The notes beneath the pieces were generated by a model that was not told the origin of the DNA, ran no database searches, and saw only the letters and a list, made by a program, of their open reading frames with translations. This document shows positions 1 through 8,903 of a DNA stretch of 64,000 nucleotides, piece after piece (position 1 is the stretch's first letter; each line of letters starts with the position of its first letter). The DNA lies in the NCBI GenBank assembly GCA_964549445.1, contig CAZJVS010000010.1, positions 61,204 to 125,203 on the forward strand, given 5' to 3'. This DNA comes from SpSt-539 sp964549445 (GTDB lineage: Bacteria > Planctomycetota > Phycisphaerae > UBA1845 > UTPLA1). A program made the translations under genes and the position numbers.

Positions 1-576
1 AAAGTCGCGCTGCAACCGTGAGGCGAGGCGGAGTTCGTGGTTGATGTCGTCGAAGTGACGCTCGAGCTGGTCGCCCAGGTACTCCATCGTGGTGAGCTCG
101 AGGTCGAGCTGCCGCAGCACCGGCCGCAAGTGCGACAGGGCGAGGCAAACGCCGCGCAGAACGTCGCGCGAGGCATTTGGTGGAACGCAGACCACTCCAA
201 TGACGAAGCCGGAGAACGCCCAGGGTCGGTCGGTAATGACGGCGGCGCCAATGCGGTGGCGGCGAAGGTGTGTCAGCAGCTTGTCAAAATGTGTGCCGTG
301 ACCGTTTCCATTCGTGTACGCGGGATGTGGGTCGTCGATCAGGATTGCGACGTCGATTTGCTTGAGGACCGCGGGATCGTCGAATGAATCGACAGCCAGC
401 GGGACGACTTCGCACCACTCATTGGCACCGACGAGGTCGCTGACAATTCGCGGGTCGGTCGCGCCGAATCCAACCAGCGCGGCATGCACGATCGCTGGAG
501 CGGATTGGGGCGGAGTCGCGGTGGGGCCGGTAGGCGATTCGACGAGCGTTGGGGCTGAAGAGACGATTTGCGTCAT
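1..576 (-). CDS. N-terminal part of a signalling protein, possibly RsbU-like PP2C phosphatase (runs off window)
   Basis: An uninterrupted minus-strand frame opens with ATG at 576 and is still open at base 1, giving 192 residues without a stop. The first ~35 residues are Pro/Ala/Thr-rich and low in complexity. They are followed by a compact alpha/beta region with segments such as DVAILIDDPHP and IGAAVITDRPW, which resembles a receiver-like or GAF-like sensor. The visible end is a helical linker finishing in ELRLASRLQRDF. That kind of motif often sits just before the phosphatase domain of RsbU/SpoIIE-type PP2C enzymes, so the missing part may dephosphorylate an anti-sigma antagonist such as the STAS protein at 18995-19330. 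The assignment rests on the linker motif alone; a histidine kinase or other output is possible. Confidence 0.5.
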   Translation of the reverse strand, partial: MTQIVSSAPTLVESPTGPTATPPQSAPAIVHAALVGFGATDPRIVSDLVGANEWCEVVPLAVDSFDDPAVLKQIDVAILIDDPHPAYTNGNGHGTHFDKLLTHLRRHRIGAAVITDRPWAFSGFVIGVVCVPPNASRDVLRGVCLALSHLRPVLRQLDLELTTMEYLGDQLERHFDDINHELRLASRLQRDF

Positions 577-678
577 GGCGATTCAAGACACGGGTTACCG
601 GACCGCGTTGGATCGGTCGTTCATTCTCGGGCCTGCCGGCCTCGCGCGGCGCGGCTCCGTATGAGTAGGGTCGGCGGG

Positions 679-1197
679 TCAGGGGTTGGAGTTGAGAACA
701 GACGGCGGAAAATCGACGTGGTCGCCGCTGGCAATGCTTCGGGCCGCCAATTCTCCGGAGCGCAATTCGAGGGCGTACTTGGCGGGTTCGATCGAGGAGT
801 AGGTGGATTCGTCGAGTGCCTTCATGGTGAGCGTTCGGACGATCGTGCCGTCGCTGCGGATGTAGGCGATATCGAGCGGGATGATGGTGTTCCGCATCCA
901 GAAGCCGAGGACCTGATCGTAGGGGAAGATGAAGAGCATTCCGCGGTTGTTGGGAAGCTCGGCTTCCGTGACGTTCATCAGTCCGCGTGAAGTCTCCTGC
1001 GGAGTGCGGGCGAGCCAGACGGTGTAGGTCTGCTTCTGGCCGGCGTGATTGGTGATGGTGACGTCGGCCGTCGCCATGGCCGCGAGGTTGTTCTTTTCGG
1101 AGGAGCCGCGCGGGAGACTCTCGTTGCAGGCAAAGAGGGCAGCGGCACCAGACATGACTATTAACAGCCGAACGCGACCAATTTTATGGCGAACCAT
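679..1197 (-). CDS. DUF192 family lipoprotein
   Basis: About 172 residues. From the chosen ATG at 1197 the N-terminus is MVRHKIGRVRLL followed by a hydrophobic stretch ending in LFAC, a plausible lipobox, so the protein is probably exported and lipid-anchored. A longer start at 1227 would add ten residues in front of the signal peptide and is less likely. The rest matches the DUF192 fold: a WLARTPQETSRGLM segment, then GMLFIFPYDQVLGFWMRNT and PLDIAYI. These are the family's hallmark (RGLM, FxF, FWMxNTxxPLDxxF). The biochemical role of DUF192 is not established. It stands alone, divergent from a small membrane protein at 1276. No clear ribosome-binding site is seen. Confidence 0.8.
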   Translation of the reverse strand: MVRHKIGRVRLLIVMSGAAALFACNESLPRGSSEKNNLAAMATADVTITNHAGQKQTYTVWLARTPQETSRGLMNVTEAELPNNRGMLFIFPYDQVLGFWMRNTIIPLDIAYIRSDGTIVRTLTMKALDESTYSSIEPAKYALELRSGELAARSIASGDHVDFPPSVLNSNP

Positions 1198-1275
1198 TGT
1201 ACGGTTAGCATAGCATTTGCACGGCAAGTTGGCGATTGTCAGGATCAGTCGCAGCCCGTGCTCGCCGCGAGACGG

Positions 1276-1488
1276 ATGTCCGCGATTAGACGCATGAGTG
1301 CATCAAAGACATATGCTCTTGTCTTCGCCGCACTGCTATTCGGCTTCGGCGGCTGGCTATTGTGGCTGAGTTGGGATTTTCCAGGGCCGCTACTTCGAAT
1401 GGTCGGGGGAGCGGTCATTATTCTCGCTGCCGTCCTCACGATTTCGACTTTTGTGGGAGCAAGTTTTCGCGGGCGCAATCGCACGTAG
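1276..1488 (+). CDS. Small two-helix membrane protein, unknown
   Basis: About 70 residues from ATG at 1276; a second ATG at 1294 would give a protein six residues shorter. It has two hydrophobic segments, roughly YALVFAALLFGFGGWLLWL and MVGGAVIILAAVLTISTFV, and a basic C-terminal tail (FRGRNRT), as expected of a small inner-membrane protein. It lies between the divergent DUF192 gene and mutS2, 51 bases upstream of the latter. No family is recognised. The frame is open upstream to 1186, but that part overlaps the DUF192 start and lacks coding character. Confidence 0.5.
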   Translation: MSAIRRMSASKTYALVFAALLFGFGGWLLWLSWDFPGPLLRMVGGAVIILAAVLTISTFVGASFRGRNRT

Positions 1489-1539
1489 ACGTGGCTGTGC
1501 TGAGCAGGTCCTTTCAGATCGCGTGGGGTCGGTCGTACA

Positions 1540-3411
1540 GTGGATCAACATTCGCTTGACGTTCTCGAGTTCGATCGAATCCGCAAACTTCTCGCGGATC
1601 ATGCTGGCTGCTCATTGGGGCGCGAGCTGGCGGGGACGATTGAGCCGTCTGGCGACGAAGCGAGGATCGAACGACGTCTCGAAGAACTAAAGCAGTTTCG
1701 CTCGCTCGTCGCGGCCCGGGGGATGTTGCCATTCGGGGGTATCAGCGATGTGCGGCCGCTGATTCGAAAGGCGGTCCCGCCGGTGAAGTTGGAGCCGGAG
1801 GATTTTTCGGCGCTGGCCGATGCGCTACGCGGCGTGGCGGGGCTGCGCAAATATTTCGCAGACTTGCCTGAGGATCTGGCTGCGGTCGCGGGACTGGCGG
1901 GGCGGATCGGGGACTTCTCGACACTGGCGGATCGGATCGGGCTGGTGATTGACCCGCGCGGCAAGGTGCGAGATGAGGCGACACCCCGGTTGGCGCGTAT
2001 TCGCGCGCGGTGCGAGGAATTGCGGCGCGAGACGCGCGAGTTGTTCGAGCATCTGCTGCGGCAGTCCTCGCTGACGAAGCTGCTGCAGTATCCTTCAGCG
2101 ACGTTCCATGGCGACCGGATGGTGTTGCCGCTCAAGAGCGACCATCGCGGGCGTATTCCGGGGATTATCCATCGCAGCAGCGACTCGGGGCAGACGCTTT
2201 TCATCGAGCCGACGCAGGCGGTAGCGCTGAACAACTCGATCATTCAACTGGTTCAGGATGAGAATGCCGAGATCGGGCGGATTCTGTGGGAGCTGACGCA
2301 TCTGGTGCATCTGAATCAGGCCGGGCTGTTGGCGACGCTGGATGCGGTCGCAGTCGTTGACTTGATCCTGGCGAAGCTGCGGATGGCGCAGCGGTTCGGG
2401 ATGACGATTCCGGAAATCAGCGAGGATCGGCGCCTGAAGCTGCGCGGGGCGCGGCATCCGATCCTTATGACCATGCCGGGAAAACAGGTCGTACCGATCG
2501 ATGTCCGGCTGGGGGAGGACTTCGACGTCCTGATCGTGACGGGGCCGAACACGGGCGGGAAGACGGCCGCGCTCAAGACGGTGGGCTTGCTGGCGCTCAT
2601 GGCGCAGAGCGGGCTGCCGATTCCGGCTGCGGAGGGCTCGACGCTGCCGGTATTTGACCAGGTGCTCGTGGACATCGGGGATGAACAGAGCTTGCAGCAG
2701 TCACTCAGCACATTCAGCTCGCATCTGGCGCGGGTGCTGGAAGTGTTGCGGAGCGGCACGCACGACACTCTGGTGTTGTTGGATGAACTGGGCGCGGGAA
2801 CCGATCCAGACGACGGCGCGGCCCTGGGTCGGGCCGTGATCGACAAGCTGCTGGAAACAGGTTGCCTGACGATGATTACCACGCACCTCGGCGCACTGAA
2901 AGCAGTCGGGTATGAGCATCCCCGCGTGGACAACGCATCCGTGCGGTTTGACTATGAGACTTTGCAGCCCAGCTATGAATTGAAGATCGGCGAACCGGGC
3001 AACAGCAGCGCGCTGATCGTGGCCGCACGGCTGGGCATGCCGACGGATTTGATTTCAGCGGCGCAGCGCTACTTGAGCGAGCGCGACCGCGTCCTGGCGC
3101 GGGCCATCGCCGGAACGATCGAATCACGTCGCGCGGCCGAAGACGCGCGAAAGTCGGCCGAGGCGGCTGAGCGCGAGTTCGGGGAACGCACTGCCGAAGT
3201 CACCGAGCAGAAGCGGAAGCTGGAAGAGGAGCAGCAGCGGTTCGCGAAATGGGTGGAGCGAATCAATGCCCTGCGGCCGGGTGACGAAGTCTTCGTTCGG
3301 AAGTTTGCTCGCAAAGGACGCGTGGTCCGCGTACGACTGGACAAGCAACTCGTCGAGGTGTCAGTCGGGGCGTTGCAGGCGGAGGTTCCGCTGACGGAGG
3401 TCGAGCTCTGA
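1540..3411 (+). CDS. mutS2: MutS2-family ATPase lacking the Smr domain
   Basis: 623 residues. Order: N-terminal core/lever helices, a clamp-like region, then the MutS ATPase with Walker A GPNTGGKTAALKT (~334-346), the DIGDEQSLQQSLSTFSSH signature, Walker B LVLLDELGAGTDP (~411) and ITTHLGALK. A coiled-coil stretch (~525-580, rich in E, R, K, Q) and a KOW-like segment (GDEVFVRKFARKGRVVRV) follow. The protein stops there with TGA. Usual MutS2 proteins are about 760-790 residues and carry a C-terminal Smr nuclease domain, which is absent here. MutS2 binds branched DNA and limits recombination, and also acts in rescue of collided ribosomes in Bacillus. Without Smr this homologue may bind and remodel without cutting. 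The 3' end faces rny (convergent). Confidence 0.93.
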   Translation: MDQHSLDVLEFDRIRKLLADHAGCSLGRELAGTIEPSGDEARIERRLEELKQFRSLVAARGMLPFGGISDVRPLIRKAVPPVKLEPEDFSALADALRGVAGLRKYFADLPEDLAAVAGLAGRIGDFSTLADRIGLVIDPRGKVRDEATPRLARIRARCEELRRETRELFEHLLRQSSLTKLLQYPSATFHGDRMVLPLKSDHRGRIPGIIHRSSDSGQTLFIEPTQAVALNNSIIQLVQDENAEIGRILWELTHLVHLNQAGLLATLDAVAVVDLILAKLRMAQRFGMTIPEISEDRRLKLRGARHPILMTMPGKQVVPIDVRLGEDFDVLIVTGPNTGGKTAALKTVGLLALMAQSGLPIPAAEGSTLPVFDQVLVDIGDEQSLQQSLSTFSSHLARVLEVLRSGTHDTLVLLDELGAGTDPDDGAALGRAVIDKLLETGCLTMITTHLGALKAVGYEHPRVDNASVRFDYETLQPSYELKIGEPGNSSALIVAARLGMPTDLISAAQRYLSERDRVLARAIAGTIESRRAAEDARKSAEAAEREFGERTAEVTEQKRKLEEEQQRFAKWVERINALRPGDEVFVRKFARKGRVVRVRLDKQLVEVSVGALQAEVPLTEVEL

Positions 3412-3442
3412 CCCGGACGCCGCCGCGACGGCTCCGCAGGGC

Positions 3443-5023
3443 TTATCTCGCGTATTCGACGGCCCGAACTTCGCGCAACAGCGTGACCTTGACCTCGCCG
3501 GGGTAGGTCATGTCGGATTCGATCTTCTTCGCGATTTCGCGGGCGATGCGCATGGCGTTCGAGTCGTCGACTTGATGGGCATCGACGATAACACGGACTT
3601 CGCGGCCGGCCTGGATGGCGAACGCCTGCGAGACGCCCTGGAAACCCTTGGCGATCAGTTCAAGGTCTTCCATCCGCTTGATGTAGCGCTCCATTGACTC
3701 GCGGCGGCCGCCCGGGCGCGAGGCGCTCATGGCGTCTGCCGACGTGACGATGGGCGTGTACGGCGTCGTGGCAGGGACGTCGCCGTGATGGCCGGCAACG
3801 GCGTTCAACACTTCTTCGGGTTCGTTGAATTTGCGGCAAATCTCGGCCCCGATTGCGGGGTGACCGCCCTCGACCTCGTGGTCGACGGCCTTGCCGATGT
3901 CGTGCAGCAGGCCGGCCCGGCGTGCCAGGGCGCCGTTAAGACCGATCTCGTCGGCGATGATCTGCGACATGTAGGCGACCTCGATGGAGTGTCGCAGGAC
4001 GTTTTGGCCGTAGCTGGTGCGGTAGTGCAGGCGACCGAGCAAGTCGAGCAGCTTACGATTGAGGCCGGGGACGTTGGCTTCGAGACTGGCCTTCTTGCCG
4101 ATCTCGAGGATTTCGCGCTCGACCTCCTGTTTGATCTCGTTGACGATTTCCTCGATGCGCGTCGGGTGGATGCGCCCGTCCTCGATGAGCTTGGAGAGCG
4201 CCCTGCGGGCGACCTCGCGCCGGACCGGGTCGAATCCGCTGACGACGACGACACCGGGGGTGTCATCAACGATGACGTCGACGCCGGTCGCGCGTTCGAA
4301 GGCGCGGATGTTGCGGCCTTCGCGGCCGATGACGCGTCCTTTCATCTCGTCGTTGGGGATGTCGACGGTCGAGACCGTGGCGGACGCGGTGTGATCGGCG
4401 GCATAGCGCTGCAGGGCCGTAATGACGATTTCGCGGGTCTTGTTCTGGGCCTCGTCCTGCGCCCGGGTGACCGCCTGCTCGATCATTTGCGAAGTTTCGG
4501 TAGCAAGGTCGTGCTCCAACTGCCGGAACAGGGCGGTCTTGGCATCGTCTCGCGACATGCCGGAGATTCGCAAGAGCTGGGCCTTCTGCTCCTTGATGAC
4601 CTCGTCGACCTGGGCTCTCTGTGCGTCGACGTTTTTAGTGGCCTCGCGCAGGCGAGCTTCGCCCGATTCGACGGCTTTTTCCTTGGAGATCAAGGTCTCC
4701 ATCTTGAGGTTGAGCAGGTCGTCGCGTTTGTCGAGGCGCTTTTCGACCTCGCGCAGTTCCTCGCGGGCGACGGAGGTTTTCTTGTCGAATTCCTGCTGCT
4801 CGCGAAGGAAGCGGGCCTTCGCCTCGACCTCCGCTGCACGGACGACTTCCTCGGCCTTACGCTTGCCTTCCTCGACCTTCTTTCGAGACTCCTCGGCGGC
4901 CAAAAGCAGGTTGCGCCGGCCCAGGAGCCTGAGTGCGAAGTAGCAGAGGATCGCGCCGGCGGTCGAGCCCGCGAGCACGGTGAAGGCGTAGGCCGAGACC
5001 TCTGACAGAATCAGAAGTCCCAT
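3443..5023 (-). CDS. rny: Ribonuclease Y
   Basis: 526 residues, the usual length. It has an N-terminal membrane segment (~8-32), a long charged coiled coil (~35-190), a KH domain with GRVIGREGRNIRAFE (~228-242), and an HD domain with HSIEVA and the metal-binding motif HDIGKA (~345-400). It ends in the conserved KVTLLREVRAVEYAR-type tail. RNase Y is a membrane-anchored endoribonuclease that starts mRNA decay in many bacteria lacking RNase E. The start ATG at 5023 is preceded on the minus strand by GAAAGGTAACAG, giving an acceptable ribosome-binding site. A long leader and a strong promoter lie upstream (see 5024-5598 and 5605-5632). Confidence 0.97.
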   Translation of the reverse strand: MGLLILSEVSAYAFTVLAGSTAGAILCYFALRLLGRRNLLLAAEESRKKVEEGKRKAEEVVRAAEVEAKARFLREQQEFDKKTSVAREELREVEKRLDKRDDLLNLKMETLISKEKAVESGEARLREATKNVDAQRAQVDEVIKEQKAQLLRISGMSRDDAKTALFRQLEHDLATETSQMIEQAVTRAQDEAQNKTREIVITALQRYAADHTASATVSTVDIPNDEMKGRVIGREGRNIRAFERATGVDVIVDDTPGVVVVSGFDPVRREVARRALSKLIEDGRIHPTRIEEIVNEIKQEVEREILEIGKKASLEANVPGLNRKLLDLLGRLHYRTSYGQNVLRHSIEVAYMSQIIADEIGLNGALARRAGLLHDIGKAVDHEVEGGHPAIGAEICRKFNEPEEVLNAVAGHHGDVPATTPYTPIVTSADAMSASRPGGRRESMERYIKRMEDLELIAKGFQGVSQAFAIQAGREVRVIVDAHQVDDSNAMRIAREIAKKIESDMTYPGEVKVTLLREVRAVEYAR

Positions 5024-5598
5024 AGACTGTTACCTTTCTGATGTTGATGTCGATTGCCATGATTCATCCGGCCGGGCGAGCGCGCCGCTTCGCCGAGAGG
5101 CGAAACGATTGCGCGAGCGCCGCGCACCATCCGTTAGCGATGAGTCGAATGAAGTCGTCGCGGGATATGGGTAGGCCGAGGTGGCCGATTACCGGCGCAA
5201 ACTGACGACCCGTGCCGAGGTCGCTCAATGGACCTCAAGACTTGGAAAATCGCCTCGTCTGAATCGTCGAACTGCCGAGCGGGATAATAGCTGGATGAAT
5301 CTGATAATAAGCCCGCCTGGCGACCTCCGATCGGACAAGCCTTTGCGAGGCTGAGTTTTCCAGCAATAGTTAACCGTGCCAACGGGTCGTCGCGCTACGA
5401 TTCTGGGTAATCAAGTTCAGCGGCATATCCGCTGTAAGCGTTTCCGCAACGACGCCTCATTCGTCTCACCCCTCGCCCGAGCCGATCGGGCGTTGGGAAA
5501 CGAATCTCCTTTCAAAGAGGCCGGCAGAGTGCGTCAGCGACGCGACTGTCGGCCTCGAAACGAGTAAGAACTCCTGGGCGCACACAAGCGTCCCAACA
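5024..5598 (-). other. Long structured 5' leader of rny, candidate regulatory or independent RNA
   Basis: No convincing gene is seen between rny and the divergent dsbD-like gene. From the promoter at 5605-5632 the transcript would run ~575 nt before the rny start. Its first 250 nt contain several stem-loops visible by eye: GAGGCCG pairing with CGGCCTC around an inner GCGTC/GACGC stem, ATTCGT/ACGAAT enclosing CGCCCGA/TCGGGCG, a GCG-GAAA-CGC tetraloop hairpin, and CAGCGG/CCGCTG. An open frame of 82 codons (5134-5382, TTG start) has no third-position GC bias and is judged non-coding. Signatures of tmRNA, RNase P RNA and SRP RNA were looked for and not found. It may be an autoregulatory leader or a separate abundant RNA. 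Confidence 0.45.
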
Positions 5599-5604
5599 TC
5601 GTCT

Positions 5605-5632
5605 AGTATATTGGTTTATGCTCGCGCGTCAA
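5605..5632 (-). promoter_or_regulatory. Strong sigma-70-type promoter for the rny leader
   Basis: Minus strand: TTGACG (5632-5627), 16-base spacer, TATACT (5610-5605). Predicted start of transcription is near 5598. The same spacer length and -10 hexamer occur in the rRNA promoter at 62802-62829. Confidence 0.7.
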
Positions 5633-5768
5633 TCGTATTTCGAGCCGGATTCGCTCGGAACCTTCGCTCTGGAATGGAGTTGTGCAGCAATGTGACGGCG
5701 AAGGCCGTGGCTGGTGGCTACGCTTCGCGTGAAACGTGCGTTCGGCAGGATCGTCTAAGCTCGGTGAG

Positions 5769-8204
5769 ATGATGCGACTAACTGGTTATTTGACGTTGGT
5801 TCTCGCCACGGTGGGGGCGGCGTTCGGCGCGGTCGGCGAAGGACCGATGGTCAGTCAGGACCACCTGAAAGTCCGGCTGATTTCGGAAGCCAATGGTATC
5901 CGTCCGGGCGGCAGCTTACCGATCGCGGTTCGGTTTGAGATTGAGAAAGAGTGGCACATCTATTGGCGAGACGGGGGTTCGACGGGCCTGCCGACAACGG
6001 TCGAGTTCAAGATTCTGCCCGGGTGGCGGGTCAGTCCGCTGCAATTCCCGACTCCGATCGGGCACACCGAAGAGTTTGGAGAAAAGTCATTCATCCTCGA
6101 AGGCACACCCGCGCTGCTGACGGAGCTTCACGCGCCGGCCGACGCAAAACCGGGGACGAAGCTGCTGGTCGAAGCCGATGCCTCATGGCTTGTGTGCAAA
6201 CAGGTGTGCGTGAAGGGGGATGCGAAACTCACGCTGGAAGTGCCGATCGTCGCCGCCGATGCGAAGATCGAGTCGGTCAATGCCGACGTGTTCAAGAAGG
6301 CGCGGAGGTCGTTGCCGATTCCGGCGGCGGATTCAAAGTATTTGAAGGTGCGAATTGAACCGGGGAAGGGAACGCTCAAGCCCGGCGAGAAATTCGACCT
6401 CAAGATCGTACTAGAGGTGGCGAAGGGCTACCACATACAGTCGTCGCAGCCAATGGGCGAGGGGCTGGTTGCGACCGAATTGTTTCTGGCGCCTTCCGCG
6501 GGGCTCATCCTGGAGTCGCCAAAGTTTCCCAAGGGCGTGGAGCGAAACGTCCCTGCATTTGGCACTGTGAGCGAGTATTCGGGTTCTGTAACCATTGTTG
6601 TGCCGGCGGAAGTGGAAAAAGACAAAGCGAGTTCGCCGGCGCGCCTTGTCGGAGTCGTGCGATATCAGGCGTGCGACGAGAAGGGTGTTTGTTTTCCGCC
6701 GGTGGCGATCGAGTTCAATGAGCCACTGAAGATCGAGGGGGTTGCCGAGGTGAATGACCCGGCGGCGGGCTTCGCCGGACAATCCAATGCCGGCGCCGGA
6801 TCCGCAAGCGGAAACGGCCCGGGCGGCGGAACTTGGCTGGATCGGGCATCGAATTGGCTCCTGGGGTTCGGCGTCATTGGCTACCTGGCGATGGCGTTCA
6901 TCGGTGGCTTCATTCTCAACTTCATGCCGTGCGTGCTGCCGGTGATCTCGATCAAGGTGCTGTCGTTCGTGCGGCAGGCGCACGAGCATCGGTGGCGCGT
7001 ATTCCTTTTGGGACTGGCGTTCAGCGCGGGGATCGTCGCGTCGTTCGCGGTGCTGGGAATCGCCATACGTCAGTTTGGCGGGCAATGGGGAGGATTGTTC
7101 CAGGAACCGCGGGTTGTGATCGCCATGTCGGCCTTGGTGACGGCATTCGCGCTGAGTCTTTTCGGTGTGTTTTCACTGAATCCGCCCCACGTCGTGAACG
7201 AGTTGGGCGAGAAGGTGCAAGGTGAGGGTCTGCTCAGCGCGTTCGGCACGGGATTGCTGGCGACGGCATTGGGAACGGCGTGCACGGCACCGTTCATCTC
7301 GGCGGTCGTGGCGTTGGCGCTGAAGCAGACTCCGAATGTGGCATTTGCCATCTTTGTCTGTGCGGGATTGGGCATGGCTCTGCCCTATCTCGTACTGACG
7401 GCGATTCCCGGCTGGGTGCGATTCGTCCCGCGGCCTGGCGCGTGGATGCTGACTTTTGAGCGCGTGGTCGGGTTTCTCTTGTTGGCAACGGTCGTTTGGC
7501 TGCTGAATCCGCTTGTAACGCAGATCGGCGCGGATGGATTGCTGTGGACTCTGGTGTTTCTGCTGTTTGTCTCGGCAGCCGCTTGGGTCTACGGGCAATT
7601 GGAATATGGCGAAGTCCTGGTGCGACGCGTGCGGACGTACGCGACCATGATGATCTTGCTGATCGTGGGCTGGCTCGTGTGCTTTCGCTGGTGGGCGCCG
7701 ATCGACGAGTTGGTCGCTGCTCAGATATTGGCGCGGAAGCAGGGCGGGATGGTCGCATTCGATTGGAAGAATCCAAGTGAAATTCCCTGGCAGCCGTATT
7801 CTTGGGAGGCGGCAGAGGCGGCGTCGAAGGCCGGCAAGACACTCTTCATCGACTACACGGCGGAGTGGTGCGTCAACTGCAAGGCGAACGAACGGCTGTT
7901 TTTGAATACCGACGATGTTCGGCGGGTAATGCGGGAGTTGGGCGTGGTTCCGTTTAAGGCCGACTACACGTCGCCCGATCCGCAGATCGCAGAGGACTTG
8001 AAGAGGCACGGGCGGGCCGGCGTTCCGATGTACATCGTCGTTCCGGGGCGAGATCCGGCAAAGCCGATCGTATTACCGGAGATTCTTACCAAGGGCGTTG
8101 TGATGGATGCTCTGCGGCAAGCTGGGCCGAGCTCTGGCGCAAATCCGGCAGCGGCGCCGGCCGTCTCGGCGGTCCTGGGAGGGATGCGGGCCGGCGGTAG
8201 CTGA
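5769..8204 (+). CDS. DsbD/ScsB-type transmembrane thiol-disulfide reductase
   Basis: About 811 residues from the first of two adjacent ATGs (5769), which follows a GGTGAG ribosome-binding site; the GTG at 5736 is less likely. A signal peptide (~1-22) leads into a periplasmic DsbD-N/DsbC-like region (~25-350) with cysteine pairs in SWLVCKQVCVKG and RYQACDEKGVCFPP. A DsbD membrane domain follows (~360-660) with the hallmark cysteines in NFMPCVLPV and GTACTAPF, and then a thioredoxin-like domain with EWCVNCK (~700). It moves reducing power from cytoplasmic thioredoxin across the inner membrane to periplasmic clients; ScsB-like forms often serve copper resistance or cytochrome c maturation. It stands alone. 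The Gly/Ala/Pro-rich C-terminal tail is unremarkable. Confidence 0.9.
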   Translation: MMRLTGYLTLVLATVGAAFGAVGEGPMVSQDHLKVRLISEANGIRPGGSLPIAVRFEIEKEWHIYWRDGGSTGLPTTVEFKILPGWRVSPLQFPTPIGHTEEFGEKSFILEGTPALLTELHAPADAKPGTKLLVEADASWLVCKQVCVKGDAKLTLEVPIVAADAKIESVNADVFKKARRSLPIPAADSKYLKVRIEPGKGTLKPGEKFDLKIVLEVAKGYHIQSSQPMGEGLVATELFLAPSAGLILESPKFPKGVERNVPAFGTVSEYSGSVTIVVPAEVEKDKASSPARLVGVVRYQACDEKGVCFPPVAIEFNEPLKIEGVAEVNDPAAGFAGQSNAGAGSASGNGPGGGTWLDRASNWLLGFGVIGYLAMAFIGGFILNFMPCVLPVISIKVLSFVRQAHEHRWRVFLLGLAFSAGIVASFAVLGIAIRQFGGQWGGLFQEPRVVIAMSALVTAFALSLFGVFSLNPPHVVNELGEKVQGEGLLSAFGTGLLATALGTACTAPFISAVVALALKQTPNVAFAIFVCAGLGMALPYLVLTAIPGWVRFVPRPGAWMLTFERVVGFLLLATVVWLLNPLVTQIGADGLLWTLVFLLFVSAAAWVYGQLEYGEVLVRRVRTYATMMILLIVGWLVCFRWWAPIDELVAAQILARKQGGMVAFDWKNPSEIPWQPYSWEAAEAASKAGKTLFIDYTAEWCVNCKANERLFLNTDDVRRVMRELGVVPFKADYTSPDPQIAEDLKRHGRAGVPMYIVVPGRDPAKPIVLPEILTKGVVMDALRQAGPSSGANPAAAPAVSAVLGGMRAGGS

Positions 8205-8249
8205 GTCTGATTCGTTGCAGCGGCCTCGGCCAGCGCAAATAATAACGTT

Positions 8250-8726
8250 ATGCAATCGCTTCCCACGCCGATGCTCGGCCCGGACAAGGCGCTGGCCATC
8301 GGGGCCTATGGCGAGACGGTTGCGGCCTACCGATACCTGATTTTCGCGGAACGAGTAGCGAGCAAGTCGCATCGGGACGCCTTCGCCGCCATGGCCGACG
8401 AAGAGCAGGACCACAAGCAACGGCTGCAGGCCCTGCTGGCTCAACTCTACCCGGAGGCGGATTTCGTGCTCTCTGAGCGCGACAAGGAGATGGTCGTTGT
8501 CGGGCCGCGACTGCTTGAGGTCCGCGACGACAAACAATTCGCCGAGGCGTTGAATTACACGTTGGCGACCGAGCAGCGGACATCGGCGTTCTACCGCACG
8601 CTGAGCCAGTCGATCCGCGAAGCGCCGCTGACGGCACTTTTCAAGGAGCTGGCGGAAGAGGGGGCGGATCACTACCACCGGCTGCGCGAGCTGGTGCAGG
8701 ATGTGACGGCCGGCTCGAGTCGGTAG
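8250..8726 (+). CDS. Ferritin-like (rubrerythrin-type) diiron protein
   Basis: 158 residues. Two helix pairs carry spaced metal-ligand motifs of the ferritin-like fold: E in GAYGETVAAYRY, then ADEEQDHKQRLQ (ExxH), E in TLATEQRTSAFYR, and AEEGADHYHRL. This fits a four-helix bundle with a diiron site, as in rubrerythrin-type or stress-related ferritin-like proteins; no rubredoxin domain is present. The likely role is iron or peroxide handling. It starts 45 bases after the DsbD-like gene and may share its transcript. Confidence 0.75.
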   Translation: MQSLPTPMLGPDKALAIGAYGETVAAYRYLIFAERVASKSHRDAFAAMADEEQDHKQRLQALLAQLYPEADFVLSERDKEMVVVGPRLLEVRDDKQFAEALNYTLATEQRTSAFYRTLSQSIREAPLTALFKELAEEGADHYHRLRELVQDVTAGSSR

Positions 8727-8903
8727 CCAAGTCTCCCGCGTGTGCTCCGAGCTGCAACCTCCTGTTCGCACGACTTTTGTGAAAATTCAAGATCGCTCAG
8801 AATTTAGGCGTTACAAGAGGCCGCTTCGCGCGACTACCTAATTCATCGAATGCACGACCGTATTCCTATTGGCGTGCATTTCGACCGGAAAGCGAGGTCT
8901 TCC

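Noticed and set aside
3785..5005. 406-codon plus-strand frame opposite rny
   Set aside because: Mirror frame caused by high GC; rny on the other strand has full family support.
5134..5382. 82-codon minus-strand frame in the rny leader
   Set aside because: TTG start, no ribosome-binding site, no third-position GC bias, and overlap with predicted hairpins.
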